Assembly (NCBI GenBank): GCA_029953675.1
Contig: JAMWBK010000007.1
Span: forward strand, 1,798,001 to 1,862,000
Length of the DNA stretch: 64,000 bases
DNA from: Rhodosorus marinus
Taxonomy: Eukaryota; Rhodophyta; Stylonematophyceae; Stylonematales; Stylonemataceae
Reading direction: 5' to 3'
The translations under genes were made by a program, and so were the position numbers. Numbering within the stretch: the stretch's first letter is position 1; each line of letters opens with the position of its first letter. The notes under the pieces were generated by a model. The model did not search any database. It saw nothing but the letters and a program-made list of their open reading frames with translations, and was not told the DNA's origin. Shown here piece by piece: positions 62,717-64,000 of the stretch.

Positions 62717-63996
62717 TTATGCAGGGGGAGGGAAGATGAAGTCTTGTCCATCCGAAAGCCACAAGCTATCATCATGGCACAGCTCATCGAGATTTGAAAT
62801 TTCCCCACCAGATCTCGTGAACGCTCTGCAATAGTTCTTTCCCTCCAGTTTTTCCGCTGCCAAGCGGAAGAAATGATCCAGAGTTTGAGGAACGATCATA
62901 GCCTTCCCGCCGTGGGCCTCCCCATTCCGGTGAACGGTGACCCTCATTTTTTGACCCATAGCTGCGTTAGTCATTGCAGCACTCAAGGCCGCCTGATCCA
63001 TAGTCATCAGCTGTGGATTAGCCTGCATCTGGAGCTGCAAAGCTTGGACTTGGCTAGGACCTAGTCCACCGATCGGAACAACAATTGGAGCGCCTACTCC
63101 TGGGTTCTGGCCGTTCGCTCCCGTTGCCAGTGCGCTCAGACGATGAATGCCAGATGGGTCATCCGGGTTATTGGGGTCCATATCTGTAGCATCGTGGATG
63201 CTCTTCTTCTTCCGCTGTTCTCTTGGAGTTTTTTGTCTAAGGAAATACTTTTGTGCATGACTTTGACATTGGTTCGCGGTTCTGGTGCCCACAGCCTCGG
63301 CGATCTGCACAAACACGTAGGAGATCATATTGGGAGCTTAGCCTCGCGCTATGCAATTGCAGACCATTCTGTGGAACCTACCCTCTTCCAATTCCCCTTC
63401 GAAAACTGGCGCATGGCTTCCAGGAATCTCTGATGTTCCTCAGGGGTCCAAGACTGCTTAAATCGTTTCTTTGATGGTGGCTCTTGAAGTCTGAGCACAC
63501 CTTGATAATCCGCAATATGTTTGCCATCCTTAGCGGGTTCGCTCATCCTGCGATCGTCTTCAACTTTTGACTTCATATCCTTGTGGAAAGGACAGTTACC
63601 TGCACAATAGCAGTTCCGTGGTTCAGCATCGCGTCGAGGAACGATGAATGCCTATATAAGCAGTCGTATCACGTACCAATTCTCCCACAAAGTGTGTCTC
63701 GCTGGTTGACGAAACCGCACACTTGATAACCCCTGGTGTTATATGCAACATCGTTTACAACGTATCTCCCCACTTTCGCTTCACCTTTTCCGTCCGAAGG
63801 TTCGCTCATTGGACGCTTCCTCTTCGATCTTCTGCCGTCATCCTTTCCGTCGTCCAAGTCACCTGGATACGTCCCATCCTCGACATTATGCATCTCCACG
63901 GCTAACGAAAAGCAAAACAAAACGCGGTGTCAATGCGGCAAACATCACCGCATGTACCTCCGAGCGTTCCAACGCCGAGGATCCTGTAAACTTACC
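62717..63996 (-). CDS. SHAQKYF-class MYB protein with zinc-binding motif and KHA/doublecortin-like C-terminus (5' end beyond window)
   Basis: A probable DNA-binding protein. Exons 63677-63901, 63382-63599 and 62717-63304 are in frame, about 342 residues visible. From the N-terminus: a basic/acidic segment (GRRSKRKRPMSEPSDG), a compact Cys/His motif (VCGFVNQRDTLCGRIGNCPF, then H), then one MYB/SANT repeat (SWTPEEHQRFLEAMRQF through VGTRTANQCQSHAQKYFLRQ), an Ala/Gln/Met-rich linker, and a final ~75-residue domain (MRVTVHRNGEAHGG, IVPQTLDHFFRLAAEKLEG, LWLSDGQDF). The last resembles doublecortin/KHA beta-grasp domains. A good donor at 63995 and acceptor at 63902 suggest that an upstream exon ends at 63996, so the true start lies past the window. 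The first ATG inside is 63893. Single-repeat SHAQKYF MYBs in plants include the circadian CCA1/REVEILLE group. Confidence 0.8.
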
Positions 63997-64000
63997 GTCA

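Overview
This is a stretch of eukaryotic nuclear genome. The genes are protein-coding with many short GT-AG introns (mostly about 55-135 nt) and monocistronic spacing, and nothing in it looks like an operon. Two genes point to a photosynthetic host: a 15-cis-zeta-carotene isomerase (Z-ISO) and a delta-9 acyl-lipid/acyl-CoA desaturase with a plastid-type leader. The desaturase leader begins MAAF, and an early phenylalanine is typical of red-algal and glaucophyte transit peptides. A TPLATE-like adaptor subunit fits a plant-lineage or other TSET-retaining eukaryote. My best guess is a red alga with moderately intron-rich genes; this is inference, not proof.

Layout. Left end (1-8850): a partial unrecognised gene on the minus strand runs off the edge, then the CCA-adding enzyme TRNT1 (+), DNA polymerase epsilon subunit 2 (+), and the tRNA t6A enzyme OSGEP/Kae1 (-), which ends 94 bp from POLE2. 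Next comes a 12-exon TPLATE-like gene (9835-13974, +), followed by a gene-poor block (14-25.5 kb). That block contains only a DUF1295/steroid-reductase-like membrane enzyme (-) and a 165-bp tandem repeat. From 25.5 to 32.3 kb there are the desaturase (+), a DUF4203/TMEM198-like membrane protein (+) and a Ded1/DDX3 RNA helicase (-).

The densest part is 34-49.4 kb: CIAO2B/MIP18 (+), a coiled-coil protein with a possible RWD-like tail (+), short-form tRNase Z (-), a four-copy ~270-310 bp tandem array, HemK/PrmC methyltransferase (+), NAT9 acetyltransferase (+), and a 17-exon M1 puromycin-sensitive-type aminopeptidase (+). The right end (49.6-64 kb) holds a degenerate tRNA-Trp-like sequence, Z-ISO (+), RRS1 (-), SRP receptor alpha (+), a TM9SF/nonaspanin (-), signal peptidase subunit SPCS2 (+) and a SHAQKYF MYB protein (-) that probably continues past the right edge.

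Most genes are housekeeping: tRNA maturation and modification (TRNT1, OSGEP, tRNase Z), translation and ribosome biogenesis (DDX3, HemK, RRS1), the secretory pathway (SRPRA, SPCS2, TM9SF, TPLATE-like), DNA replication and Fe-S delivery (POLE2, CIAO2B), and plastid lipid/carotenoid synthesis. They are not organised as one pathway. I found no clear mobile-element ORF, CRISPR array or virus.

I built the exon models by hand from reading-frame continuity and splice-site sequence. Every multi-exon model listed with exon coordinates closes in frame. I ran no database search, so family names rest on recognised motifs and recalled homologues.
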